Source: Culex pipiens pallens
Taxonomy: Eukaryota; Arthropoda; Insecta; Diptera; Culicidae
Reading direction: 5' to 3'
Assembly (NCBI RefSeq): GCF_016801865.2
Contig: NC_068938.1
Coordinates: 48,195,808 to 48,259,807 of the forward strand
DNA: 64,000 bases
A program made the translations under genes and the position numbers. The notes beneath the pieces were generated by a model. That model saw only the letters and a list, made by a program, of their open reading frames with translations. It was not told the DNA's origin and searched no databases. Position 1 is the first letter of the stretch. Every line of letters starts with the position of its first letter. Positions 11,929-24,441 of this stretch are shown piece after piece.

Positions 11929-12810
11929 TTTTCTGATATGTTTTAGGGGACATCAAATGCCAACTTTTTAGAAATTTCCAGGTTATGCAAAAAATCTTGG
12001 ATCGAGTTATGATTTTTTTTTTCAAAAAATCGAAATATTGGTCGCAAAAATTTTTCAACTTCATTTTTTGATGTAATATCAATTTTGCAATCAAAAAGTT
12101 CTTGAGTGAAATTTTAATAAAGTGCTCCTTTTTCAAGTCAAAGCCATTTTTAGGTAACTTTTTTTGCAAATAGTCACAGTTTTCATTTTTTAAAATTATT
12201 GCGCATGTTTGCCCACTTTTGAACCAAACTTTCAATATTACGCCCTTTTAAAATGTTAGTCCTGGTTTAAAAAATTTTAAATTTTTTTTTTCGAAATGAT
12301 CGGAAAATTTCACGAAAATTTTAACATCGAAAATCGGACCATTAGTTGCTGAGATATATACATTAGAAAATGGTGGGTTGTTTGGGTGAGACTTAGAAAA
12401 CATCAATTTTCCTGTTTTTTTAACCTTTGCATGGCAATATCTCAGCAACAATGGGTCGTATCAACAAAGTTCAAAAAAGCAAAATATAGAGCTCAGCTTT
12501 TCAAAAATATTTTTTTCAAAAGTGGACAAACATGTGCACTTATTTTAAAAAATGAAACTGTGACTTGTTTCAAAAAAGTCACATGAAAATGGATTTAACT
12601 TGAAAACGGTGAACTTTATCAAAATTTCACTAAAGTACTTTTTGATTGCAAATTTGATTTTACATCGAAAAATAATGTTGAAAAATATTTCGAATTTAAA
12701 AAAAAAATCAGTATTGATTAAAAATTTTTTATCTCGGCCAAAGATATTTGCACAACCTGGAAATTTGTGAAAATTTGGCATTTGATGTCCTCTAAAACAT
12801 ATAAAAAAAT
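11929..12810. repeat. Large imperfect palindrome
   Basis: The left arm reads outward-in as ATGTTTTAGGGGACATCAAATG, CCAGGTTATGCA, GCAATCAAAAAG, GTGAAATTTT, with the inverse in the same order on the right arm. The arms meet near 12370. They are diverged (many mismatches and small gaps). A related copy, interrupted by an LTR element, occupies about 45360-47720, and fragments lie at about 27280-27560. The family has no coding frame. Confidence 0.75.
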
Positions 12811-13805
12811 AAATAAAAATAAATGGGTAGTTGTTAGAGCATTTTATTGAGTCTTCTAGACATTTGTAGAGCTCATCAAAACAATAATTTCTGTTCTAAA
12901 TAAATGAAAATAGGTTTTTGTAATATGAAGTTATATCCAAAATACGACAAAAAAACGCTATTTTGAAATGTTAGTAACTTAAAAAGGTGATGGTGTTTGA
13001 CCTCGCTGTCAGAAACCTGTAAGTACAAATTCTAGCGAACATCCACTGAAAATATCTCGAGGTTCTTTTTCATCTATATAATTTTACCTTAATTTAAAAA
13101 TCAGTATTTTTAATCGTTTGTTGCCCATAACTTTTTATGCAATTGATCATACATCATTTTTCAAAAATAGAAATGTTCATTTCGACAATCTCTACAATTG
13201 TCTAGAAGGACTAAAAAATGTACAAAGAAATCTAATGATTGTTAAAAGAAAAAAAATCAATAAATTTTACGGCGTTTCTGCGCATAAATTCCCCGTATTT
13301 AAATAAACAAAACTGAGAAAAGCGTTACTTGTTTTCGAAAACGATTTGAAAAATCTAAAAGGTTTTTTTTTTGCAAAATTAGCTTTTACGCAGAATGCTT
13401 ATGATTTTAGTCAAAGACCATTAATGTAGTAAAAGTTGTCTTTTTAAGTTAAACATAACATAATAATATTATTTTAATGTTTCTAATAATGAAAATCGGT
13501 AAGTAATTAGTAACTTTCATCGTTTCATCTCTCAACAGGTTACTGTAAGAAAACTTTACCAGCAACTTTTTGCCGATAAAGTAGATAGTTTCAACATAAC
13601 ACAATACATAAAATTCCGTTTCTAGTTTAGAAATTACCACTATTTCATTCCTAGTGCTCTCACCAAAAGTATTTCCCAACTACTCTGCACATAACGTATC
13701 ATGTTCGCAAAACCAGAGACAAAGTTATCCTCATCTTGGTCAATAAAACTTTCCCAAAGAATTGTCCACTTCACTGTCTTGTCTTGTACCCCCAGCGACA
13801 CTTAC
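12811..13805. other. AT-rich, no recognised feature
   Basis: No element ends and no coding-like frame. Several short frames are low-complexity. The last 100 bp would be the start of the intron downstream of the exon at 13806-13909. Confidence 0.4.
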
Positions 13806-13909
13806 CGTCCATACAGATGTATTTCACACGTACGGTCCCTTCCTTCCACACCACCGCATAAGGGTGGTCCTGGGCAAATACGAAGCTGCAGTGGTTTTTG
13901 CCGGAACAT
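13806..13909 (-). CDS. Candidate exon, SUEL lectin-like domain end
   Basis: A 104-nt candidate exon on the minus strand has a strong acceptor (TTTTTCTTTCAG, ending at 13910) and a strong donor (GTAAGTG, starting at 13805). One nucleotide, 34 codons and one nucleotide give a phase-2 entry and a phase-1 exit. The peptide starts CSGKNHCSFVF and ends GTVRVKYICMD. This resembles the C-terminal part of SUEL (Gal_Lectin) domains, whose pattern is C-x-G-x3-C ... G-T-x-K-Y-L-x-V-x-Y-x-C. The internal cysteine usual in an FGDPC motif is absent (HPYAVVW stands there). Such domains are extracellular and bind carbohydrate in proteins such as latrophilins and EVA-1. The next exon downstream was not found. 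The upstream partner is probably 24705-24870, with which the reading phase matches. Exon likelihood is fair; the domain call rests on pattern recognition only. Confidence 0.55.
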
Positions 13910-13910
13910 C

Positions 13911-15120
13911 TGAAAGAAAAATGTGAACGAAATGATTATTAAATTTGTATGCGAAAGAGCTCGAACGTGTGACGGGTCTTGAATATTCAACACTGCAGTG
14001 GGAACGCATCGATTCTATAAATTCTGATTAGGAGGGGCAGCTGAGTCCAGGAGAGAAGAGAAGAGAAAGTGACCCTAGCAATGAGTTATGTCGAAACATA
14101 ATTATCTGAAGCCGCCCGGAATAGGCGCCTGATAAAATATTGCTCTTTGATTATATCTCTGCCTCTCTCTATGGTGTTGCTCGAATGTGAACACAAAGTG
14201 CACATGATTCGGTTTCGATTCAGGTTCAATCCATTATCCAAACCGACGGACGGACGTCCCCCGGCAAGTCCATCAGGCATGACCTTAATTTAATCCACCG
14301 TCGAAACGGTCGACACTGCACTGCTGTGGCACTGTATCATCCTGCGGCCAAATGGGTCGTCGCTTTGATGAACAAAATTCTAAAATGCAACGAAAAGTGC
14401 AACACATCGGATGCATCCGAAATGCAACACATCAGTTCGAAACATGGGAATAAAATGTGACACATAAAAGACCCACTAGGGGCTGCCAGCGTTGGAAATG
14501 TGTCACTTTTATTCCCGCGCGCCAACTTGCGCCGATAGATCGCTTTTCCAGCTAACACTTAATTAGCCAGCCATCGCGAGCCGCCCAAGGGTTCGTAAAT
14601 TATACAATTATAGCAAAAGAATGGCCGTTAAAAGCGAGAGAAAAGAAGAGACCATCCAACCAACAGAGCTCGGAGGGAAATGTTTTATAAACCAAATATC
14701 TTTTTATTTTCATCGACCTTCCGAATGGCAATCGTTTTATGTTCTTTCTGTCCACTGCTGACGATTGACTTGCCTGAGGAGGTGAACTTGCATTGACTGG
14801 ATGATCCCAAGCGGGTTTTTGGGGGGAACTGCATCAATACAATTTTGAGAATGAAATTTTAGGACTGCAGGTAAAACGGGAAAATTTGACTTTTTAAAAT
14901 TACTAAAAAACTGGTACAAACTTGTATATTGTTGTATAAAATAATCGCAAGAAAAAAGGAATATCGTCTCATAGTAAAGTTCAATTTGTAGATCAAATAT
15001 GTAATATTTCCAGCTTTCAGAGGACGTTTGAAACAACTTAAGTTCTACGCAAAAAAAAATCTTGTTCGATATTGTTATTCTCTCATTTATCACATGTTTC
15101 TGAAAGTTTTTGGCCAATTA
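13911..15120. other. No recognised feature
   Basis: Moderate-GC, apparently single-copy sequence to about 14700, then AT-rich. Frames such as 14086-14280 and 13824-14009 (minus) have no domain. If the two minus-strand exons belong together, this is intronic. Confidence 0.4.
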
Positions 15121-15690
15121 TTCAAGCTTAGAGCGTCCAATTTCCGGGGAATTCCCGGGAAATTTTATGGTTATGAATTTAATGGTTAAAATAAAGTTGA
15201 AGAACATTTGATAGCATGAATGCACGTAAAAAATCATACAAAAACAAGTAAATGTATATTTTTTCTAATTTTGATAAGCTCAAATCCTACAATAATTCAA
15301 AAAATTACCTTTGGTATTTTTGGTTGAGAAGTATTTTTTTAGCAAAGTAGTAGTAGTAGTAATACAATTAATACATACTTCACAATCGTAAAATTTCTTT
15401 TAAACTTGCCTTTGTGACTGTGGTTTTTTAAACAAGTTATACTGGTTTTAGTTCTTAAACAAAATAGTAAAAGTTTATATTTTTTCCTTAAAAATCTACC
15501 TTCTCGTATTTGTTTTACTTCAAACAACTCAATGTTTTTGAATATTCGGAGCATGTTTTTAAAATATTGAAATAGTTCTTCTTGCACAAACCTATTTAAA
15601 GTATCTAATGATACCTATCCAATTTTCATCTCGTTTGATTAATTTGTTATAAATAAAATAAAACCGATTATTGTTTTAATAGCTCTAATA

Positions 15691-16337
15691 CAGTCATCCC
15701 ACATATTCGGAACACCCACAAATTCGGAACACTTTTATGATAATTTGTCAATAGCGTGCCAAAAGTAGCTTTTCTGTCGACCTTACAATTTTTAAAACCT
15801 TCATTTGGACATTATCTTGCTATTTCACTAGTAAAAGTAGTACTTTTTGAACAAAAAACCTCATTCCAAGCCTATATTGTCCAGAGCAGCAAAACATTGC
15901 CTCCAAATGGCCTGTTTCATAATTGTGGGATGTTATTGTGCCTCCCACAATTGTGGAACACATGAATTTAACTGATATTTTCACAAAAAAAGTTATCAAA
16001 CCATATATAAAACATCACTAAGCTTGAGTTTCATTGGATTCAGTGTGTGAAGTCATTGTATGGTAATAAATATGTACTCCTGAAGAGATCATCCAAAGTT
16101 TGTTTACATTCGTAAGAAAAAAGTGTTCCGAATTTGTGGATTTCAAGGGTCAAAGTAATTCTTCAAAAGCTTCATATAAAAGATAAAATTTGCAGATGTT
16201 CGATACAGCATTCGAAAGATCGCAAGAAAAGCATTCAAATGAAGGTAAAAGCGAGTCATTAAATTCAATTATCGATTTGCTATGATTTTTTGAACATTGG
16301 CCGATCTGGAAACCGTTCCGAATATGTGGGATGACTG
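15691..16337. mobile_element. Tc1/mariner-type MITE
   Basis: The terminal inverted repeats are identical over 23 bp, starting CAGTCATCCCACATATTCGG, and are flanked by TA on both sides (15689-15690 and 16338-16339). CAGT ends with a TA duplication are characteristic of the Tc1/mariner/pogo superfamily. The 647-bp interior has no transposase frame, so the element is non-autonomous. A repeated TTCGGAAC phrase lies subterminally. Confidence 0.88.
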
Positions 16338-16548
16338 TAGTAATAGTTTTTTTTTTCATGAGGCTAGATCTATTTACAGATGCTTTAGAAATAAATATAA
16401 AATAGAATTTTGTGATCATTTGATTAATCCTTTATGGACTTAACAATAAATTGAATTGAACAAAATTATGTTGAGTTTCTTCAACCAATAATTATATTAT
16501 TTTCAGAGCATATTCAAAAAAATGTTTCCAGAAAGTAAAGAACATGTA

Positions 16549-18372
16549 TAGGAGAAGGTGGGACAATAGGGTGTAATATGGTTGTATGGAAAAAATTAAA
16601 GTTGTCTAAATTTAGTGAGCACAGCACTTTTTCAGTTCCTAATGGGGTCCTCAACAACTCCCCAAAGTTTGGGACCAATTGGTTTAGTCCTCACTTTGCG
16701 CAAAGCGATTCAATTTTCCATATAAATTTGTATGGAGAAAACCATTTTTTTGGATTTTGATATTTATTAAATCCACGATTCATGCTATATCAAAACCGGA
16801 CTCATATTCCGATGCTCTGGAATCTGCTCTACAACTTTCCAGAAGAGAGTATGGTGCTAGCTTGCCCCTAAAAAAAGATACAGCGTGTTCAAAACTCGTC
16901 TAAAGCGTGTTTTTTGCTCGAAAACCACGTTTTAGACGAGTTTTGAGGGCTCTATATCTTCTTTCAGGAGCAAGTTAGCACCATACTCTCTTCGGCAAAG
17001 TTGTAGAGCACCTTCCAAAGCATCGGAATATGAGTCCGGTTTTGATATGGCATGAAACGTCGAATTGTTAAATATCAAAATCCTAAAAAATGGTTTTCCC
17101 CATACAAATTTATATGGAAAATTGAATCGCTTTGCGCAAAGTGAGGACTTAACCAATCGGTCCCAAACTTTGGGGAGTTGTTTAGAACCCCAAAAGGAAC
17201 TGAAAAAGTGCTGTGCTGGAAAATCGATTTTGATATTACACCCTAGTGGGACAAGACGACCATATGGGGCAAGAGGAACAATCGCTCGTACAGCCGTAAT
17301 TTTTACAATTTTGATTATTTTCAGTATGAGGAATTGTTACTAGCAATGCAATTAGCTGATTCTACTATCACATAACCGCCAAAATGACGTAAACGCTACG
17401 GGGCATAAGATTTAATTTTTTTCAAAACCTTTGTTTTCTTATAATATTTGGATAGTACAAAATAAGGCTTAGGGTTCGTTTTATGGCTCATTTTATCAAA
17501 CTGCTATTTTTCCTAGATCAGTAGTGTCCCTACCAATGACTTGCACCTTTTTCATGTTTATGTTTATTTGCAGCATTAGTTCGTTTACAATTCTTATTAT
17601 TACTTACAGCGAGTAGAGTTATGGTGTACCCTGCAACTACGATTTAATTATTTATCAGAAGATACATTTAGGCAAGGATTTGGGTTTAGCAAAAAGCAAA
17701 AAAAGTTCACAAAAAACTACTACACTTGCACCTTTTATAAAGTATTATTTAACTTTTGGTTATTTTTGTAGAGAGCATTTGAAAAATCTTGTTCAGGTGG
17801 GGCAAGTGTACCAAATGGATTTTTAGTATGGAAAAAAATAAGAATTACTACAACAACATATTTTATTGGGAAATAAATACATAAAAGTACTTTAAAACTG
17901 ATAAACAATTTTTAAAAAAATTGTCCATGCAAAATAAAGTGATATTATGAAAATTTCCATTTTTTCATCTAAGTTATAATTTTATTTCGCAAAAACGATC
18001 AAATTTTTAGTAAAATATTATTATTTAATTTAAAAATGAAAGAAACGTTTCAAATACATTCTTATCTGATGTATCTAAGTGATAACAGTTCAATTGTTAG
18101 CAAATTAACATGTTGTTTCATGCATTGTTCCTCTTGCCCCAACGGGTTGTTCGTCTTGCCCCACTAGTTGAGAAAAACGTACGGAAAATCAAAAAATTGT
18201 AAATAATTTTTTTGCATTAAAAATCACGATTTTTTAAAAACTTGTTCTATCAAAGCCTTAGTCAAGACCTGGGATAAGATGATTATAAAAAAATCCGACA
18301 GATTTTTCAACGTTTTTGATTGGTTATAACGAGCATTTCGTTAGCTTGTTACACTTGCCCCACTTTCCCCTA
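16549..18372. mobile_element. Element with GTGGGGCAAG ends
   Basis: The left end TAGGAGAAGGTGGGACAAG and the inverse of the right end (TAGGGGAAAGTGGGGCAAG) are about 20-bp imperfect inverted repeats. The core GGGGCAAG/CTTGCCCC recurs inside in both orientations (about 17258, 17797, 18133, 18157). No clear target duplication. The 679-bp palindrome at 16567-17245 sits in its left terminus. No coding frame recognised. Confidence 0.6.
16567..17245. mobile_element. 679-bp palindromic element, 9-bp TSD
   Basis: Starts TAGGGTGTAATAT and ends with the inverse, ATATTACACCCTA. It is flanked by a perfect 9-bp direct repeat GTGGGACAA (16558-16566 and 17246-17254). The two arms are inverted copies over nearly their whole length and meet near 16906. 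There the inner stem CTCGTCTAAAGCGTG pairs imperfectly with CACGTTTTAGACGAG. Long inverted repeats with a 9-bp duplication fit Mutator-like elements. An 8-bp duplication with one unpaired terminal base cannot be excluded. No protein is encoded. Confidence 0.82.
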
Positions 18373-18497
18373 CTTCCGGTTGAATGTCGGGAATTTCCGG
18401 GAAATTCACAAATTTCCTGGGAAACGGGAAATATTTTTTAGCGGGGAATCCCCGGGATTTTTTCCCGGGACAGGAAATCGGATTCTCTATTTAAGCT

Positions 18498-21100
18498 TCA
18501 ACCATTAAATAGTTTTTTTTTGTTTTTCATATTTTTCATTTTTCATAGCTTGTAAATTTTATTTTGCCAATTTCTTTAAGGTTGCGACTATTCGTGTCAT
18601 CAAAAAAAATGTTTTTGACGTTCATCTAGAGAAAAAATCGGAAGTGGACATGGGACTCCTCACTCGCGCACGAAAGATTGGTAAAAAGAAACTTTGAAAA
18701 TCACCATTTCACCATAACAATTACATCATGTAGCGTCACATGTCGAAAAATGACCTGTCACAATGAGCAATGTATGAAAACAAATCCCAATTAATTATTT
18801 TAAGTGGTACTAACAATGAGATTCAAAAAAACCTTCTACGGATTGAAGTTCGGGAGCGACTATTTTTTGCGTTTTTCGCCTCCTCTCTCTTTCGCGTGTG
18901 AAGATTGTTCGCAATCGAAAAACATTTTTTAGCGATTATTCCATCCCTGGTTAAATTTTTGTTCGAGTCGTAACAAACAAAGTTTATTATTTCACGCTTT
19001 TTCACGGTAATTTTCGTTCTGACTATTGAAAAGTTGGGAAAAAAAAATCCAAAGTTATTAAATTTTTGATAGAACCAATATTTTAGTCGAAACGAACAAA
19101 AACAAATCGAAAAAATTCAAAATTGCAGAGTCTGGAGTTAAAATTTAAAGTGTTGCATTTTTTATTGAAAGCACAATTAGGCTGGTACAAATTTTACTCA
19201 AGATTTTCGACCCTCGATTCGACATTTCAATATTTACAAATCCGACAACAATAATTTACCGTACGCTAAGTGCAAGATTCCTATCCGTGAGGGCGGTACT
19301 ACTCTCATTTATTTCAAATGCTTAAAAAAAAGTGAAGGAGTAGTTTTTTCTTGGAAATTGTAAGTAAATACTTCACTTGCGTCAAATGTAAAGTGTATAA
19401 ATCGTTTGATGATTGTAAAAGTTGGTTTTAGAAGCCTTTAAAAAAAAAACTAATGCATTTTGAGATTCTTTGTGCTTTCAAATTTTAGAAATTGGACTTG
19501 ATATTTGAAATTTTGTTTGTTTGCATTTTTTTGCATACACAAATGAAATAACTATTTCAATTTTAGAATAGATTTTTTTTTTTTGATGAAATCAACATAG
19601 GGAGCGTTCTTTTATTACGTAACGCAAAAAATCAGATTTTAAGGTGAAAATAATGCCAATTAGAATTCCTTGCTAGATGCATTAATCCATAAATACTATT
19701 ATCATTTATATTAATTTTATTAATATTTTTTCAGACACTTCTGGGATATAATGAACCTCCCATCTTCTTTCCTTTGCTGAAAAGGGCCAAAGGGCAACCT
19801 ACAAACGCAGTCACCACATGCAATCCTAACCCTTTATGGGCCCCCTGATGGCTTAACCGGTCCAACTGCCGGCCAGAAGTGTGTATGTTTTAACGATAAC
19901 CCATAAAAAGTTTTGTGGCGCTGCTGCACGCCGGGTTGACCCGCTTTGACCGCAACAACAGAAACAGTTAGTTCGTTGAAAGAGTTCGCTGTGAATAGAG
20001 TGTAAATGGTAAACAAACCGAGGGGCCATAAACAAATTTTAAACACACGAATTTGTCATTCATAGTTGCATTACATCTGTTCTGGGGAAGATTTATGGCC
20101 CAGGTGAATGCCAAGGTGCAACGGGTGTTTTGTTTTCTGGAATATTATAGTTTTTATGGATTTGTTTTACGCATTGTACACAATTAGTCGCCCGAATGTC
20201 TGGTTACCCTAATAAAAAGCTTTTCACCACAGCAGCATGCTCGTGGCAACACTTTGGGGTTCTAAATAAGCCATTACCTCTTTCCTCCCCGCTGTCAGCA
20301 GCCCTGCTCCGCATACAAAAAAAGTCCTAACCTCAACTATAACTGATGGCTCATCGAGCGAGGGCGGACCGAGCCCCGGAAGTGAGATATCGCACCGACC
20401 CAAACAGGAATGTTCCATTTTTCAAATTCTGGTTTACCAACATTTCCCCACCCGCAACCTCTCTCTTGGGACCCTTTGGGAGAAAAGTCCATCCCAAGGT
20501 CCTTTGGCAAGGTATGGGAACGAACCACATGAAACATCATCATCAAAACCACAGGGCACGTTTCGGTGTACAGTCGGGCCGGAGGCAGTACGGTCAGAGC
20601 ACACAATTTTCAAACCGATTGCAATTGCTACCGTGGTTTAGGTTATAAACTGTCGTTGAGGACCTAAGCTTCAAAAGCCCCCCCAGAGCTGCGCATATCC
20701 GACTGAATCACATGAATATATTTAAAATGTGCCCCGTCACGATGTGTGTGCGACTGCCGGCAGCAACGTACAGATCGTAATTGTTGAACTCTCGTGTCGG
20801 AATCAACATTCTGTTAGAAATTGCTGTTTTATTTCATTTTGGACAAATAAAAATAATAAAAATCGAAAACGATGCAACGATACTTTACCTACCTACTGGC
20901 AACGATTTGATGAAATTCATTAATTATTGAAAACAGTAACAGTGTTTACAGATGAGCAATTCTCTATTATTTTGCCAATTTTTGGTTAGTATGAAAAATT
21001 GTCCTTTTATAGTTTCGGATTTTTTTTTGTAATTTTACATAATAAAACGGAGCAACTTTTTCCTTGGAAAAGTGCTATGAAAACATTCAAAAATCTATAT
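18498..21100. other. No recognised gene
   Basis: AT-rich to about 19730, then a moderate-GC island to about 20800. A phrase GGGAGCGTTCTTTTATTACGTAACGC (about 19601-19626) resembles a terminal sequence I associate with mosquito transposons, but no partner end was found. Frames at 20337-20648 overlap on both strands without a recognisable domain. Confidence 0.4.
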
Positions 21101-21492
21101 GGATAATTCTCTGCTATCTCACACAAGATCAGAAAAAGTAACCCCGATTCCTCTTAAATTTGCGTGAAACTATGTCCTCAATAAATTTTGTTTGTTTTGT
21201 CGAATCCGAGCTGCATTTTTCGATATCTTGTGTCGGAGGGTTGGTACGACCCCTTACATATTTAGAATTGGTGATAATATGGAAATTTCGTGTCAACGGG
21301 ATTTTTATATAAAATTGGACGCCCGATTTGATCACGTACTCAGAATTCTAAAAAAACGTACTTTTCACAACTTGTTTTGCACTAAAATAAAACTTTGCAA
21401 AATTACAACAAAAAATCCGAAACTTTAAAAGCGAAAATTTTTGTTCTGAATGAATAGATGACCATTCAAAAAGCACAATAAATTTCCCTTAA

Positions 21493-21746
21493 CCCTCTAC
21501 AACCTAACCCCGCCTTTAGACGGGCTTCGATCTGAAAAATCGCCAAAAATCAATTTTTCAACCAATTTTTGATCTTTAAAAAGCATTGGAAAAAAGAACT
21601 CTTAAAATTTTTGAAAATTTTATGCTTCAAACTGACTTGGTTTATGTGACTTTGTCAATGTTTTAAAAAATGACCTTTTTTTAGAGGTCAACTTTGGCTG
21701 AGTTTTTTACCAACATTTCCTTTATTTTAAGTAAAAAGAAGTATGC

Positions 21747-21809
<63 letters not shown>

Positions 21810-22569
21810 TATTTATTCAAATTTCTTTTCCATGTACATTCATTCAGTTAAAATATTATTGAGTGTCCAATCATAAACGATGACTTTTCACCTCAATTTT
21901 AAATACTAGCAACATTCATTTATTCATGAAATATTGCAGCTTTCGCTATTCAGTGATTTCAAATGTAGAAGGTCCTACATGTACAAAAGGGAAAAGGGAT
22001 ACCTTAAAACTAACTTATAAACTATATAAAGAGCGGATCAATGCAGCTGAAGACTGCAATGATTTTTGTCGAAATGCATCAATTATCTTATTGGACATAA
22101 CATCCAAAGTATCAACTTCAGCTAATTGATGAAGTTCACTGGTGCTGAACCAGGGAGGAAGTTTCAGAATCATTTTCAGAATTTTGTTCTGAATCCTCTG
22201 AAGTTTTTTCTTCCTGGTTAAGCAACAGCTTGTCCAGATCGGAAAGAAGTATGCAGTAATTTTTCTGGTGTTCCAGACTATGCCTCGACGCATTTTTTAC
22301 AATTTGAATGATGATGGTGCCATTCTATAGCAGGAAATGTGGAAAACAAGCAAAATATCGAAAAAGTGACTGTAAAAACATGAAAAAATTCGATAGGCTA
22401 AATGTAATGATCCTACCATCAATGGTAAAATAGGCCAAATACTACCGAAAACAAACATAAACTAAACAAGAAAAATACAAATAATAATACTAAAAATAAA
22501 ACAAGAAAAACGTAAAACGAGAGAAGTGAAGTTTTTCGCAGAACAAAAGTCGCTCAAATTTTTAGAGGG
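21493..22569. mobile_element. piggyBac-like element, TTAA-flanked
   Basis: Begins CCCTCTA and ends TAGAGGG, with TTAA immediately outside both ends (21489-21492 and 22570-22573). TTAA targets with CCC termini are the hallmark of piggyBac-type transposons. The inverted repeat is short (7 bp clear). Without the LINE the element is about 570 bp and has no transposase frame, so it is non-autonomous. Confidence 0.62.
21749..22242 (-). mobile_element. 5'-truncated Jockey-type LINE
   Basis: A minus-strand insertion with a 55-base poly-A tail (seen as T at 21749-21803). It is flanked by a perfect 14-bp target duplication AAAGAAGTATGCAG (21735-21748 and 22243-22256). Its 5' part encodes the C-terminus of a non-LTR retrotransposon ORF2, with motifs PIWTSCC, KKLQRIQNKILKMIL and LPPWFSTSELHQL, ending LIRSLYSL before the stop. 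This is typical of the tail after the reverse transcriptase domain in Jockey-clade elements. A roughly 0.2-kb 3' UTR follows. Only the last 75 or so codons remain; the truncation point lies exactly at the target duplication, so the insert is a dead-on-arrival copy. The open frame continues a little upstream only because flanking DNA happens to be open. Confidence 0.85.
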
Positions 22570-23291
22570 TTAAAAAAAGTCAAGTAACGAAAAATGGTAG
22601 AAATTTTGAAAGTATTTTTTTTAATACGTTTTTTTTCGGAATTCTAAGTACGTGCATTCAATTTGTCATAAAAGTCCCTTTGACAAGAAATTAACAAAAA
22701 ATCCACATTATCACCATTTCAGGCTGCAAATAATTTAAAAATATTTTTTCAAGTGTATAAAATTGAAGGGGTCGTACCGTCGCTCCAGTATAAGGTATCG
22801 GAAAATGTTGCTAGGATTCGTGATCAGGGACAAAAATTATCCCTAAGGAGAAAGTTTAACGTAAATCGACTTGATTTGTTTTTTTTTTCATATTTCGATA
22901 TGTAGACAAAAAATGCCAACATTTGAGCTATACAGTATAACGGAAGTTTTGTTTTTGGCCAAGTTAGGCCGTTGCAAATATTCTTCAAAGTTTATGTCCT
23001 CTCTCCCCCCCCCCCCCTTCCCCTTAAAATTGGTGCAAAAAATTAGAGAATAGAAGTCTAACAGACAGAAAACGATTAGAAATGCATTTTCGTGCGTTTA
23101 AAATCATATTTAGCATGTCGATAAAAAAAATCAATTTTTGTGGAATCCCAATGTACAGCACCGCAACAAGTTTGTTTTTTTTTTAACAAGATTGTCTTTT
23201 TTTAATTTTTAAAAATAGTGTCCATCCTCGTCCATCTTTGAAAAAAAAATTCGAAGGTGAAGAGAAAATCCTCTACAATTTTCATTCTTGG

Positions 23292-24441
23292 ACATTGCAC
23301 AGTGTTCGAAATGGCAAAATCAAGTCAAATAAATTGATAACTCCTTTATTTCACGTCCTAGCCAAATGGTGTCTTCGGAAGAATTTTTGTACTTAATAAG
23401 GGCTTTCTTTTGAAGTTATTGACATACAGGGTAACCAACTTCCAGGGTGTCAACCAAAAACTAACTTTGTTGGATGACGTTGTAGGGCTTTGGTGTCTAC
23501 GGCAAAGTTGTAGAAGAGAAAATTTCATGAAAGTTTGTGAATTTGTACCTCTTAATCTACTCGAGATATACGCCATTTTTGCAAAAATGTTTCAAAAAAG
23601 CGCTTTTTTTGGTGATAACTCAAAATATTAGCAATTTAGCGGCCTACTATGTTCTGAAGAGTTGTTTATGACATAAAATTACACATCTTTGCCGAAGACA
23701 GCGAAATGTCTTGAGCCTTTAATGAGGAGTTATAACCATTTTTAATGATTTTGAGTCTATTTTCAAGTTTGCTATGTTTTCAAGATGACGCTTTTTGGCG
23801 CAAAACCGAACAATGCACCTTAAAGTACACACTTTCAACTACATTTACTGAAAATATCTCCGTGTCTATCGATGTCTATTTTTAGATATCTCAATTTAAA
23901 ATTTGACGGTTTTTAAGCAATTTATTTATCATTTTTATGCGGATTCTTATTGAAAACGTGGTAATAATCGGTAAATTGAAGGGTAAATTGATCAATTTTC
24001 ATGGAAAATACATTGTTTATGCTCAAAATTATGACACACATTCTAAAATCTTAGCATTAGCATTAGCAATAAAGGTCATACAATTCTGGATGGCTGCACA
24101 ACGCTTATCTTGCTGTTTAACTGTAATTAAACGTATAATAGCACTAGACTCTCATCCGGTTATAATATTCCAACACGGGAGATACCATGTTTTCATCGTT
24201 AGATGAGCGTGTAATACTACCCAGTCCCCCTGTACAACTTTGCCGAAGATATCAAAGCCCTACAACCTCATCCAACAAAGTTAGACCCTGGAAGGTCGTC
24301 CCCCTGTATGTCAATAACTTCAAAAGATAGCCCTTATCAAGTACAACAACTCTTCCGAAGACACCATTTGACTAGGACGTCAAATAAAGGAGTTATCAAT
24401 TTATTCCACTTAATTTTGATATTCCGAACAATGTGCATTGT
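23292..24441. mobile_element. Foldback element, about 1.15 kb
   Basis: The arms of about 220 bp are inverted copies of each other. Shared phrases are AAATTGATAACTCCTTTATTT, CAAATGGTGTCTTCGGAAGA, ATTGACATACAGGG and AACTTTGTTGGATGA-GTTGTAGGGCTTTG. The motif CTTTGCCGAAGA occurs in the right arm and twice more inside. Ends read CATTGCACAGTGTTCG and its near-inverse. No target duplication is visible and no protein frame. Confidence 0.75.

Larger units (their letters stand above)
15129..18489. mobile_element. hAT-like element with nested insertions
   Basis: The ends are imperfect inverted repeats: TAGAGCGTCCAATTTCC on the left and the inverse of TAGAGAATCCGATTTCC on the right. The flanking 8-mers TTCAAGCT and TTTAAGCT differ at one base, consistent with an old 8-bp hAT duplication. 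CCCGGGAA-type motifs lie just inside both ends, as in the smaller element at 34871-35656, suggesting the same family. Much of the 3.4 kb is younger DNA nested inside (15691-16337 and 16549-18372). No transposase frame is visible. Confidence 0.65.
21130..22890. repeat. Foldback element with two nested insertions
   Basis: The left arm (about 21130-21480) and right arm (about 22600-22880) are diverged inverted copies: GGTACGACCCCTT, TGGTGATAAT and GAATTCTAA-GTACGT occur inverted between them. A solo arm lies at 2840-3200. The central portion is occupied by the TTAA-flanked element and the LINE inside it. Outer ends are not resolved. Confidence 0.65.

Noticed and set aside
16549..16566. Target duplication for the GTGGGGCAAG-ended element
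   Set aside because: Flanking 8-mers at 16549 and 18372 do not match; only the inverted ends support it.
22257..22293. N-terminal 17 codons of the LINE frame
   Set aside because: They lie outside the target duplication and are flanking DNA that happens to be open.
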